Below are positions 11,577 through 23,400 of a stretch of 64,000 nucleotides of DNA, in pieces (the first letter of the stretch is position 1; each line of letters starts with the position of its first letter). Made by a program: the position numbers and the translations under genes. The stretch comes from Gymnogyps californianus (lineage: Eukaryota; Chordata; Aves; Accipitriformes; Cathartidae). The notes below the pieces were generated by a model. It searched no databases. It saw only the letters and a program-made list of their open reading frames with translations, and was not told the origin of the DNA. The stretch lies in assembly GCF_018139145.2 (NCBI RefSeq), contig NC_059486.1:2356001-2420000 (forward strand), in the 5' to 3' direction.

Positions 11577-11580
11577 ATGA
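11542..11580 (+). CDS. Upstream ORF of 12 codons overlapping the MED13L start
   Basis: ATG at 11542 opens a 12-codon frame ([12 protein letters not shown]) that ends in TGA at 11578-11580, so its stop overlaps the main ATG at 11577-11579 as ATGA. The uORF start has a G at -3 and a C at +4, an adequate context. The main ATG has A at -3 and A at +4. It is the only ATG I find between 10,657 and 11,577. The geometry would allow leaky scanning or very short-range reinitiation, so the uORF could dampen MED13L translation. The peptide is arginine- and glycine-rich and probably has no function of its own. Confidence 0.5.
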   Translation: MPRSGGRARRGS

Positions 11581-11648
11581 CTGCGGCGGCGAACTGGGTG
11601 GCGAACGGGGCCAGCCTGGAGGACTGTCACTCGAACCTCTTCTCGCTG
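11577..11648 (+). CDS. MED13L: MED13L coding exon 1 (N-terminus)
   Basis: Twenty-four codons beginning [20 protein letters not shown] and ending LFSL, followed directly by donor gtgagt (11649), phase 0. The [18 protein letters not shown] start is the known N-terminus of MED13L and separates it from its paralogue MED13, which has a different start before the shared [12 protein letters not shown]13L is a very large subunit of the Mediator CDK8 kinase module (with CDK8/19, cyclin C and MED12/12L). It links the module to core Mediator in the nucleus and mostly restrains its interaction with RNA polymerase II. This start is preferred because it matches the family and lies just 3' of the CpG-island promoter. 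Confidence 0.95.
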
Positions 11649-13410
11649 GTGAGTGCCCGGGGGTGGGGAAACGGCGGCCGCGGCTTAACCGGGCGCTCCG
11701 CTGCGCGGCAAGTTTGCCGGTTGGGTGCAGCTGCCAGGGGCTTTATAGTCGGGGCCCGTGGGGCTGCTCCTCCGCTGGCCCCTCCCCCGGCCCGGCTCCC
11801 CGTGTTTATTTTGCTCTTTAACGTGGTTTGCTGCGAGTGTGTGTATTGCTCTCACAGCTGCGCTCCTCTGAATAGGAGAGCGTAGAGGCAACGGATTGTG
11901 TGTCCTCTGCCTGCGCTGCCTGTATGTACGACCATCTTCTCTGGTAAACTGTCTTTTCTCCCCGCCTCCCTTGGCTTTCCGTGCCCTCTGTGCTTTGTGC
12001 CTACCAAACTGTGGGGTTTTTCTCTCCTTTCACAATGACAAACGCCATTTCAGCAGTAGCAAACAGTCATGTAGTGTGATTGTCTGTCGGACTTATGCTC
12101 TGGGCTCTTGTGACTGCACGTCAGCTGTTGTTACAGCATCGTCTCCTCTTTGCATAGATCGTGCTTAGGGGCAAGAGGTAAAAAAAACCCCAAAACCAAA
12201 CCTTTTAATTTTTTCTTCTCTGAAGAAGGACAGTGGCTGAAAATGTAGTATGCTGGATAGCTTGTTTGCATAGATGCTGTCTACCCATCTTACTGGTAAT
12301 TGACAACTTCCTACTCATATTGCGTGGCTTAATGTTGCAGAAATTATGGTATCAGTTTTGACGAGCTACAGATTTGTAATTTATATTTAAAACAAGAAAA
12401 CAATTTGTTTCTGTGTAAGGGCAAAGTCATTTGGAAATACCTTGTTTCACCTGACACATATCAGAACATTATCCCTTCTGGCTGGGCAACAGCTGAGTGA
12501 GCGAGAGGACTATTTGATCATCAAGAGCCTTCTAGTGCTAGCAGGGATAATGTCAGAGGGAAGGAGGGACTTTTTTAGTGCGTAGTATGGTGTAGTTAAA
12601 AAAAAAAAAACAAAAAACAAACTTGTAATGCAAGTTTGGGGATAGCACGTATGAAAGATTTATGGTAGATACCCCCTCCCTGCGTCAGAGCTCTGCCAGA
12701 ATTGGAGGTGGGTGTATATGTTGTTGTTTTTCTAATAGAAAGGAAGAGATTGTTTTTAGCTCCCTTATAGGAATTAAGGAAAAAAAGAAAATTAGTTAAA
12801 AATGCAAATGATCAAGCTCTTTGTTTTATGGTTTTTACCTTTTATTGCTGTGTGTTTGTTAGTTTGCCTCTGTTTTTTTATAATGTATGTATGTTTGGTT
12901 TTTATTTTGCTCATACCTTTTAAGAATCTGGGACAAGAGCCGTAGTCACTTATGCTACTAGGAGACTGGCCCAGAGATTCTTCCGTGAGGATAAGTGCTT
13001 TGCCTTTTTATTGAACTTTTACATTGTATAAGTTTGTATCTATGCTTCTGTTTGGTAGCATTTTCTAATATTTATAAATATGTAGCAGTGCTATATGTAT
13101 TGAGATGCAGGAATTGTTATGGTAATTTTGACTACACTGCTCTTACCCAGTAAGAAAAATAAAGCAGTAAGCATGACGGAGATAGTTGTATCTGATTGTA
13201 AGAGTAAGGTAGTGAATGGTTTGTCCTTTACAGAGAGAGAGTTGTGAAGTCCCCATTTATTAATGGAGAATTGAGTAGCATGTTTTTGAGAAGCGTAACT
13301 TTTCATGTAGTTGCAATCTGCAAATCTGTCACTGGTAAAAATAATTGTTGGTGTGTAATTAGCATAAATTATGAAGTGAAGTTATTTCATAGTTACTGTG
13401 GTTTGGTCTT

Positions 13411-13431
13411 CCCCCCACCCCACCCCCCCCC
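13411..13431 (+). repeat. C-rich tract
   Basis: Twenty-one bases of C interrupted by two A, inside intron 1. Confidence 0.9.
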
Positions 13432-16400
13432 GACTAGAGAAATGTTAAATTTTAAATGGGTGTGTAATATCATTGAAATAAGTTTAGCAAAATTCTTTTG
13501 TAAGTGGATTTAATAATAATAATAGTGAGTTTAATGTGCAATTCTTTAATCTCCATACCTGTAATGCGGTGCTATGTATGAAACTAATGTTTTTATTGTT
13601 TTCTGGCTCTACTTGCAAAAAAAAAAAAGCAATACAGTAGTATTATTTTTTTTTAATATAGCATATATGCAAACTGTTAGGGTGATTTGTTTTATATTAT
13701 GTTAGTATTTGTTAGGATTTATGCATCAGTGAAAGATACTGAGAAAGGAAATGCTAACTGGAAATATGTGGCCAACACCATTGACCCTTTAACCTCAAAT
13801 TGTCATATTCATTTCAAAATTTATGAAGTGTTAAAGCTACAGTAGTGTGGATTACTAATTAGAGGAACTTTTGCTAATCATTCACTTTTTCAGTGTAACA
13901 GAACAAAAACATGCACAAACTAAATCAACTGTTGATGGGAATTAATTCATTTTTTAGGAGTGAGGTGGATTACAAATCTTTTTTTAAGCTGATTTTGCTA
14001 TTGGAAGTTGACAATGCAGTTTTTTAATTTAGGCTTTGTTTTGGGTGTGAATCAAAGAAATGCTCTTGACTGGAGAATTACAGTTCTGAAATAGTTATAA
14101 TCTACTTTGATTCTGTTTGTTTATGTTTAAATAATATTCCCACAAACATTTGTTTTGTTCAAGAGGGAACGCTATCTCCCCACCCCAGTTCTCTGTGGTG
14201 GGGGCTCTCTCAAGACAGAGCTCTGTGGTGAGTCTGTCTGGTTGCTGTAGTGAATTCGGGTTGGCTTTACAATTCATGATTTCTAGCTTATTTTTCCGTT
14301 GACTGTAGACAGTCTTTAGAGGGAGGTTAGGTACCACTGTTTCTTCTGAATCTTTTTGCAGAAAATATTTTCTAAAAGCTTTTCAGTAACTGATTCTCTT
14401 TTATCAGGGATGTCTAGAAAGTATAGAGGTCCTTAGTGTTCTTAGCTCAAAATATTTCACGTGAGGGGAAGGCACAGTCTTAACTTAAGGTTTTAAAGTT
14501 AGCTTTGAATATCCAGATGCTGAGTGTGATCTCAGGCTTGCATAGTTGGGTTTCATGAAGTGTCCCTCTGGACTTAGTGACGCAAAAGGCTGTTGTCTGT
14601 ATTTTGTATTGCTCTATACTGAAGCAGGAATCCAGTGCTGTTCTAGAAAATGGGTTAATATTTGTATGCTCTTGTCAGGCAAAAAACCCAACAACCTACA
14701 CAAAGAAATCTAGAATTTTGCTCTAAATGTAAAGCGTTTCTTAGTAAGATGATATAAGGGCCAGTTTACGTATTGGTTGTCAGAATACACCTCAGATATA
14801 AACTTGTTTATACTGGTATACACAGCAGATTAATAGATTTGCTCATTATAAATACACTTTCTGTCTGAAACGGCTATGTTTCTAGCACAGCAGTAGAAGA
14901 AATTATATTTATCCTAACTCTGTTTTTGCAGTAGTCAAAATGTCTGCTGCTGCTGCTTCGGAAAAAGAATGTCTGTTTATCAAAGCAGTATTTAATAAGC
15001 AATTGTTAAGGGCCACTTTATTTAAATACTAATTAAGAGTTGTCTAATAACTATTTATAGACAAAATGTTCTGAGGTAGTACGCTTTGTATTAAAACTTC
15101 AGACCCAGCTGGCAAACAGTCTTCCTATGAATAATCCTTAATCATAAAAGTAGTCTTACTGAAATTAATTTGACTTTTCCTGTGAGTAAGGGTTAATCAT
15201 GTGATGGTGAGGGCTTGCATGAAATATGAAGATGTTTCCTCAACTGTCTAGCTTAGCTGCCATGGTGGATCCAAAGGCACAAGTCAGTGTGAAAACTGGG
15301 GTGAAGTTGCGTAACGTTTCATGTGCTGGAGCTGGAAAAAAGAATACAGCAAAGGGTGTCAGGAATGACCTAAAATTTGGAGTAGTTTTAATGTGGTGAA
15401 AGATTAGAGACTGTAGGAGTCTTCAGTCTGGAAAAGACATGATTGTGTTCGTGGAAAGTGAGACCTTTTTATAGAGGACTTTATAGAAACTGTTATAGAA
15501 TATGTCGTGAGTACTTGTTTAAATGTGTTCTTACAGAAACGTGCTGCTAGAAAGGTCCAGTTAGTAGGAATTGTGTCTTTGTTCCAGTTAATGTTCAAAG
15601 GGAAATTTACAAACTGTAAAGGTCATTGCTGCTGTTGCCTTTTTTCAGTTTGCAAACAGGAACAGAAGTTGTTGCCTTCAATCAGTGAGTTTTGTTGCCG
15701 TTTTCAGAATGAAACTGAAAGGAGTCAAGGAAATCTGAGATGGCATTTGAATTATTTTCTTAAAGGTTTTTCATGGCATCAGAAAGTGAAGAATGCAGAG
15801 GTTGCCAGTGAGGTACTCTTTGGTGTTGCATAATTGTCAGTAAAGGACTTCATAGTAAATGGTTGATTGCCCAACCAAATCCTTAAGTAGTAGTAAATTA
15901 ACCAGTAGTCATTCTTGCTTATTGTATTATCATAAATGCAGTGCTCCAAGCAGTAGGCTGTTATTTTGGCATGCAGGATGTTACATCACTACGTAGTAGA
16001 TATCTTGCTTGTTTGAAATTTTATGTAGGTGTGAATTTGCATGTATATATATTTAAGAGATGGAATTAACCTCTCAAGTTTTCCAAAGGTATTTGATTCT
16101 TTAGTTATCTTTATCCTCAATTTTATTAGGTAGCGAGATAGAAGTAGAAAAATGACGTTAGAAAGCTTGCTCAATTCCTGCTAATAAAAGATTATTTCAG
16201 GTTTTAAATCACTTCAGTGGTAGGTTTTTATTATGTCCTGTCAGAGTATTTGACAGTTTAATGGTATCTATTAGGGTGTGAGTTTGAAGAAAATAGACCC
16301 AGATTAGCAGAGAGATTGGGACGGAGCGACGTTTGGTTAGCTTGTCCAGCTTTGGGAGTGGAATTAATGAATCTGTGTTGGGTAACTAACCTTTTCTGAA

Positions 16401-17199
16401 TAACGCACAAAGAAAATCAGGTTCACAGAAGTGACATTTGCAGTTCAGGACAAAGCATGCTGAAGAATCTCAAGTTAGCCATTAAGAAATATTTGAGTGA
16501 GGTTTTCTTGAAATCCTGATTATCTTCTGAATGTACACATATACTGGGGCTGTGAATCCTTCTCCAATGACTATATTCTGATTTTGGTGACAGCATGAGT
16601 CCTTTTGTGAGACGGCTATTGTGAACATCAATGTGATTAAGAAAATACTCAAATATTAAGCTGGTGTATTAAAAAAAATAATCCTAGGTAACTACATCTT
16701 AAGAATCATAATTTTCGCTTGCTGTAATACTATCTGAAAATACATATTTCTGGATTTTTTGACATAATTAGTGCAGTATTGACATCATAACCCCAGTTCT
16801 TGAAACCCCTCCAGATTCATTTGGTCTTGAATTTTTTTTCCCCGTCTGCTTCTGAGAGCACTTCCTCTTGTGAAAGTGAGTAAAGAAGGAACTCTTTAAT
16901 CCTGTATGTAGACCTTTCTTCTTTTATCTTCCTTCTTCACAATGCAATTCTTTTGAAAAAATCTGAAGAAACTGGAATTTTTGAGCTTCAGTGCAAGAAA
17001 AATTGTGGTGCATATGAGATATATCTGCTGAATATGTTAACTTGATTAACTTTGGTCATTAGATGAAGAAGAAATTTTTATGGATTTTGTTTTCATTTTT
17101 TTATCTAAAAAAATCTGTTCTCATCTATCTGGATGAGAATGCTTAACCTGTTGTCTCCACTTTTTCTTGATCATTCTAGGGAATTACACCCACTCCCCC

Positions 17200-17470
17200 G
17201 TGCCTCCCAGTCTTCACTTTTACATCCTTAGTCGCAGCAGCATCCTTTTATCAGGGTTTGACTAAAACATCCCTGCTCATGCCAAGAATGCTGCTACAAA
17301 TTGTCTCTCGCATCCTCTGACTGGGACCATGTTGCACCTTTCTGTGTTCTTTCATTGTCTTCCCTTGTTGTTACATCGCCTCAAAGTTATTGTGCTTTCA
17401 CTTCCAAAGCCTTGGGTCCTACTCCTTCTTTGCCTTTTATTTTTCATTTAGTACTGTCTGTCTCCTGACT
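17200..17470 (+). mobile_element. Ancient L2/CR1-clade LINE remnant, sense to MED13L
   Basis: From about 17290, aatgctgctacaaattgtct, then gaccatgttgcacctttct, then tacatcgcctcaaagttatt and cacttccaaagcc follow in the same order and spacing as the L2-type reverse transcriptase C-terminal segment. That segment normally encodes a 'DHvtPll..LHWLPi..Ri.FKil.ltfKal' run. Here the frame is degraded and carries stops. The block is C/T-rich relative to its surroundings. It is the same family and orientation as the remnant near 4.65-5.1 kb, but derives from a more 3' segment. Identification rests on recalled consensus, not a search. Confidence 0.55.
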
Positions 17471-20377
17471 CCAGTATACACCAGGATCATCAAATTATAA
17501 ATTAGTATCTTTGGGTTTTTTTCCCAGTTGTTCCTTTGTATTTGTGGAAGGTTACCGGTTGATGTCCACAGACTTACTACATTGCTGTCCTACAAACCCT
17601 TTTCCTAAACTTGTTTGTCGGATCCTACAGACAACCTAGTAACACTGAATAGGTGGTTGATCTTTTCAGACTGTTGCCTTTAAGGCTGACAAGTATAGTT
17701 TTACATTCTTTCAAGTCTGTGTGTGCTCATTTACTGTTCTGTGGGTGAGTAGTGCACTTTTTTGTGTAGAGTCTAGCACAGTGGGATTTGCAACTTGTTG
17801 GTGCCATAGTAACAAAAATAATATGAAAAATACTGCTCTGACAAGAAGCGTGCTCATTTTAGTATTAAGTTGCCAATTTTAAAAGTGCACAAGTGTTTTC
17901 AGCAGAAGATCCCAAATCAAATCCAGAAGATTTGTTTATATGGAGTATGTATTTGCATGGGGGCATCCTTCTTCCTCAGACCAAACTTCTATACCGCTTT
18001 CATGTTAAACTCTAAGTATTACTTTAAAAATAGGTCCTCTTTCCCTGAGTTCCCCAACATCAACTGGTAGTTTCAAAGAGAAACCAGCTAATAAAAATAT
18101 TCTGCTCTAACAGACCTCAAAATATTACTAAAACATTGTGTTAGATTCCCTCTGCACACAGTTGTGAAGTATATACCGCGGGGATAACAGGCCTGTGATA
18201 CTAAGAATGACAGCTTGCATTGTTTCCTGCTGTGGCTTCAGCTAGTTATGCAGTCTTGCATTAGTATGATTGCTATACTGTAAAATGATAATGATGTCTG
18301 AACATGAACCACTTTGATACCATATAGTAAGTTTAACTTTTCAGATTGGGAGGGTTCTTAGCATTTTACTTAGTAAGATGATGCCTATTTTTTAGTATCT
18401 CACAAATGTAAAAGGTTTAAGCAGTCTTTCCTTTGTGCTGGGATTTTTGATTAATTTTGATAAATCGTGGCTCTCGCTTCCTACCTCAGTGTGTTAAAAA
18501 AATGTTATTTCTCATTGAGTCATGTGTGGCTTAATTCACTTTCCTGAGCAGGATTGCAATAGTGCGTATGGAAATGTGACTTGAGCTTTTAGTGGCATTC
18601 TCTCTTCTGTTTCTTTGAGAGAGGAAATTTTATTGTGTGTTGCTGTTGTATAATATGCCCCTAGGCAATATTTACGTTTATGTGACTAACACAGATGAGC
18701 TCAAACATACACAAAGACCTTGTCCCTATACTGAGGAATGTATTTAATCAGCTTATGAAAATGGAGAAAAATGGGCAGTCTTCTAAAATTAATTTTTAGT
18801 ATGACACATGTATTTCTGTATCACTTCTCATTAGGCACTTACCTCTGCTTTCTTTAGTCAGCCAGTATTGCAGTGTAGTGTACTGTTCTTGTTTATGAAA
18901 AGAAAATAATGTTAATTACAGAGGAAAAGGTGTGGGTTTTTTTGCCCCCTCTTTCATTTTTTCTCCCTCCCCCTTCACTCTTCTTCCATGCCTTGGTGAC
19001 CCCGAAAGGATTCATAAGCTCACATTTAAACCTGGATCATGGAACTGACCTAGTGAAAAACTGTTCCCCCTTCTCACTCCCTAGCCAGCTCTGTGTACCC
19101 CTTACTCCTCTCTTTCCCCACCAAGTTTTGGCAGCCGCATGGATTGAAGTGAGATCAAAGTGGCTGTGTAACCGCAATCCGTGTCTTAGAGAAGGAAATT
19201 TGAAGCCTGTTCAGTAAAACTTTATTTAATTCATCTTCTAGCTTTAAAAGAGCTATGCTGTGGTCAGTGCCTTGTTGTTGCCCATTCTTATAGCTCCATA
19301 TTTGCCCATAAAATACAATATTTTGTGAGAACAGAGGAATGAAAACAAAACTTAGAGGAAAACTTCTGTACCTACTGACCAGGTATTGGCAACCTTCCGT
19401 TTTTTGTAACGATGCATTCATAGCTGACAGCTATGAGACATAAGTTTAAAAATGTGTTGGTTTGTTACAGTATAAAACCACGACTTTTTTCTTATGAATC
19501 TCTGGCTTGCTGGGAAGTTTTTGAATCTAGTCTAGTATATCTGTAATCTCTTAGTGTCAGGTTTTTATGAGTCTCACTTCGCGTATGTCCACAATGTTAC
19601 TGAATTTGTAGGTGGTTCTGGGTGAGTTATAAAATTTATTCCAGGAACAAATTGTAGTGACCATGTCAAGTATTTTTATAAAAAAATTATTTCTGACAGA
19701 ATAGGTTAATTGGTTAAATTACGTTATTCTGAATTTGCTGGTTTCATTTTCAGCCTAGTATTTCTGGTTATTTAATTTTGCATGTGTATTTTAATAAAAT
19801 TTTGAGTTGAGTTCTCTGTGAATTTCCTTCTGGCAGGAGTTGCTGGATTCTTGTCTTTGCAGGAATGACAGTAAGAAAGCTGGCAAAATGAATCTACATG
19901 ACCAGTCATGCAGGGGATTTATTTACTTCTTTCTATATTAAGGAAGATTCATACGAAAGAATTCTTGAGGTGGTGGTTTTTTTAAAGGTCTAAGGGATTT
20001 TGGCAGGCTACCTAACAATTTGAGCTTTATTTGATGTCACTGGTCAAGACAATGTTGATGTTAAAGAACCAGGGCTGTCTGATTGTATTTCTGCACTGTT
20101 ACTGCCTTCCTAGCCTGGAGCCGGGAGTCTGGGCCAGGGCCCATTTGGGCAGGCAGCGTAGTTTGCTTTGCAGGTCAGTGATGGACACATGCTTAAAACG
20201 ACTATGTGAGCTATTGTGGGTATTCACTAAGCAATGCTGCTTAGATGTGGTCTACAAAAATGTTCTAGTTCTGAGCTCTTAAATACAGTTTTTTGTATAA
20301 GGGAAGAAAAGGAACTGCATTCTTTAACTCAATATGCCAAAGTTTACTCTGCTTGGGTTGTTACTTCCTGCAGCTCG

Positions 20378-20401
20378 CCCCCCCCCCCCCCCTTTTTTTT
20401 T
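20378..20401 (+). repeat. C15-T9 homopolymer junction
   Basis: Fifteen C followed directly by nine T in intron 1. It is a pure pyrimidine tract prone to length error and polymorphism. Confidence 0.95.
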
Positions 20402-23400
20402 CCTGCCCATATGTCAGATTACTTGGTTTGGGAAACATCTGATAGCCCATTGTATGACTCCGATGTTTGACATTTCCTTCCTCCTTCAGTTTTAAAAAAA
20501 AAAAAAAAGTTAAAGTTGGGGGAAGAGAGAAGATTCCTTCATTTACTTGAAGATTTGCTTTTGTCACCTTTTTTCATGTGTTGGACTACTTTTCTGTAAG
20601 AGGGGATTTTTTCAATTTGGAAAATGGGCAGTTACTTAGTTCTGATTCTGTCTTTTTGAAGGGGACTTGAAAAACTAATCATTCACCCTGTCTTAGAATG
20701 AGGGAGGGATTCTTTGGCTAGCAAGTTGCACATTTGTTTGCTTTCTTTTGTGTGCCATCTGAAGCATGCAGTGGTAGTTTTCATTTTAACATCTGTTCTC
20801 AACCATCTACTCAGAAGTTAAAATATAATTGATTCCCTTTTGTAAAGAAACTGGCTGAAGTGTTATGGAACTCAGAGATGCCTTTTGGCATGCTCCATAA
20901 AATAGTGTCCGTAACCTGACCTGCAGGGTAGTTCACTACCTAAACCTAGGGTTTGTTAAAATGAAAAGAATGTATTCAGTTCCTTCTGTCTTTTATCTTG
21001 GAGATGGCATTTGGCTTCCAGTCATTGTATGCTTCCATTGCATACAGGCTACACTGGTATACATTCAGTTCTGACGTGGGTAAACTTCATTCCACTTCTT
21101 CCCCCTTTCCCCATAAAAACACCCAAACCAAATCAAAACCCACCATGTCTTATTTTTAAATGCTTTTGTCTGTCTTGGCTTTATCGGGTAGGTATGTTCT
21201 CCAGGTACATGGATAGGTCTTGCGTAGTAGCATCTTCTGAAACCTAGATTACTACCTATTCAGTACCTGTTTTGTTGTTCAGATTGGCTTTTCCATTTCC
21301 CATTCTCATGCTTGGTGGTGAGGCTCTAGCACAACTTCCCGTTTCATGTGTCTGTATTGGTGCAAAAGCCAGTAAGTACGAGTGTGTGGAAGTGCATGCC
21401 TATGTGAGTTTCAATCCCATGCTGACCTGAGAAGATGTTGCTGCCATCTTTCAGTTTACTGATATTTTTGTGTCTTGAATATTTTTGACTTGAAAGCATC
21501 TTTTCAAGTAATGGCTAAATCTCAGTCCTTTGGCTTCCAGCCGTGCTTATCATGCTATCCTTTTACATCTGTCTGATGAACTATTACAGCCTTTACAGTG
21601 GAAGAGAGCTGATGAGCCAGGCGCCAGTTTGGAACTGTGTACTGAGATTTGCTGAATCAATTAAGCGACTGGAGATTTGCTAACCAAAGCCATTCACTGA
21701 AGGTGAAAGATGTTGATGTAACTCAAAGGTCTTCTCTCAAAAATTCCTTCTTTTGTTCTTTTTTTTTTTTGGTGGTGTTTTATAATGAATTTTTTAAGAG
21801 TTCCCGGAGTCGGTCCTGAATGACTATTACTGTTTTATTGATGGATGTTTGGTACTGACTTGAGGATGGCAGGTCTGAGAGCTATTTTGAGGGTGATCAT
21901 TGTCGCTGCTCCTCAAGTGTTGATAAAGATTTCAAAGATGCCAGTATGGTACCTGGCTAAACGACACGGCACGGGAACAGCTTTGTTGAGTCACAACAAA
22001 AATCCATCAAAGTGTCCTGTCTCCACAGTGGCCAGTGGTTGTTTGGCCTGCTGGATTTAACGAAGTGTTGTGTTGGTGCTTATCAGTTTAACAGCTGCTA
22101 TGTTGTCAGTGACAGTAACCTGTATTGCGTGGCTTTTTGTATTTGGGAAGTCACCTAGAGGCTTGCTATAGCCACTTGTAGCAATGCTGCAGTTTTTCTG
22201 GGAGAAGAACAGGGGGCCCAAAAAATCTGTCGCAGAAGTGCACTCCCACTGTAAACATTAGCAGTTACCTGGAGAAAGATGTAAGAGTAGGTCAAGGACA
22301 TAGTAATACTTCCCTTGAATCATCTCCCAGGCTCTATATGTATTTGGTTGAGAGATTTCTTGAACCAGGTAGATATTTAATAGACAATTTTTAAACTACT
22401 ACCTAAGTTTTTATCCTGACACAGAAAGTTCAGCCATCTCGTTTTGGTTTGAGTCTGCATTCTGCTAATTTAATTTGATACCTGGAAGACACAACCAGCA
22501 GCTGTTCTCTAGAGACCCTCATCATTTCCCTCTTTTAGACCAAACAGTTTTAATCCTTGAATGCCTTTTGTTGTATGGAATATGTACTTTTTGACTACCC
22601 CTGTAATGTTTCTGTTTTCTCTACTTTTTGATGTGGCGAAACAGGAACCACAGTGAGCGATGAAGGTGCAGAGCTACACGTGAATCGTGATGGCCTAACA
22701 ATTTCTGTGTCACCTTCTGTTTCTTTCATAAGAATTTGTAACACTCGATTATGTTTTGCCAACCTGTTTTTGCAGTGGACTCTAGGAGGCTACTGTTTCT
22801 CTTTCAGTATGTCAGCGTGTGCTCATTTTCCTTCCTTCTGCTGTGTTTTATTTTAGTCTTTTACTTCAGTATTTAACCTTGAAATTCTGTGATGGTTGGG
22901 ATGCATATCAGCAATTTGGACCCTTTTATCAGATTACTCTTTCTTTTATGCTTGCCACTCAAAACTTCTTTGTTGGTAGCTTCTGCATCTGCCAGAACTG
23001 CTGAAATTTGAGCATTAATATTGGAGTCCTTTTATATTTTCCACTGGGAAAGATGGTACTTAGTTGCCACCTCAAATTCCTTTTGAGACTAGTCTGGCTT
23101 TTGTTTCTTTGAAACAATCTGTTAATCTTCCTGGCTGCCTCCTTTCCCACATAGCCAGAATCATACTGACATCTAGGAGAGAGAGGAAAAAATACCTCAT
23201 TTGTGTCGGTACTGTTTACTTTTTAGACATAACAGCTCATGCTATTAGTTTGTGGCTTTTAATAATGGTATATGTGGACTCTGTTATTTTAGAAGTATCT
23301 TGAGTTTTCTGGTCCTTGATACTATGATATAGTATCTCAAATGTCCCCAGGTAGAGAAGTCCATCAGGAAGATATCTGATAATAGGATTTTGGTTACAGC

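Larger units (their letters stand above)
10040..11760. promoter_or_regulatory. MED13L: CpG island covering the MED13L promoter, leader and first coding exon
   Basis: About 1.7 kb of very GC-rich, CpG-dense sequence sits abruptly inside AT-rich DNA. It contains many GC boxes, for example GGCGGG at 10351-10356 and GGGGCGG at 10606-10612, and three GGCCCC units at about 10435-10452. No TATA box lies near the likely start. This is the usual promoter class for a broadly expressed transcriptional regulator. Long open frames across it on both strands come from the absence of A/T-rich stop codons, not from coding. Confidence 0.9.

Noticed and set aside
10028..11630. Long open frames of 266-506 codons on both strands across the CpG island
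   Set aside because: They arise because stop codons are scarce in very GC-rich DNA. They are proline-, arginine-, alanine- and glycine-rich, overlap one another on both strands, and only the short MED13L exon 1 frame matches a known protein.
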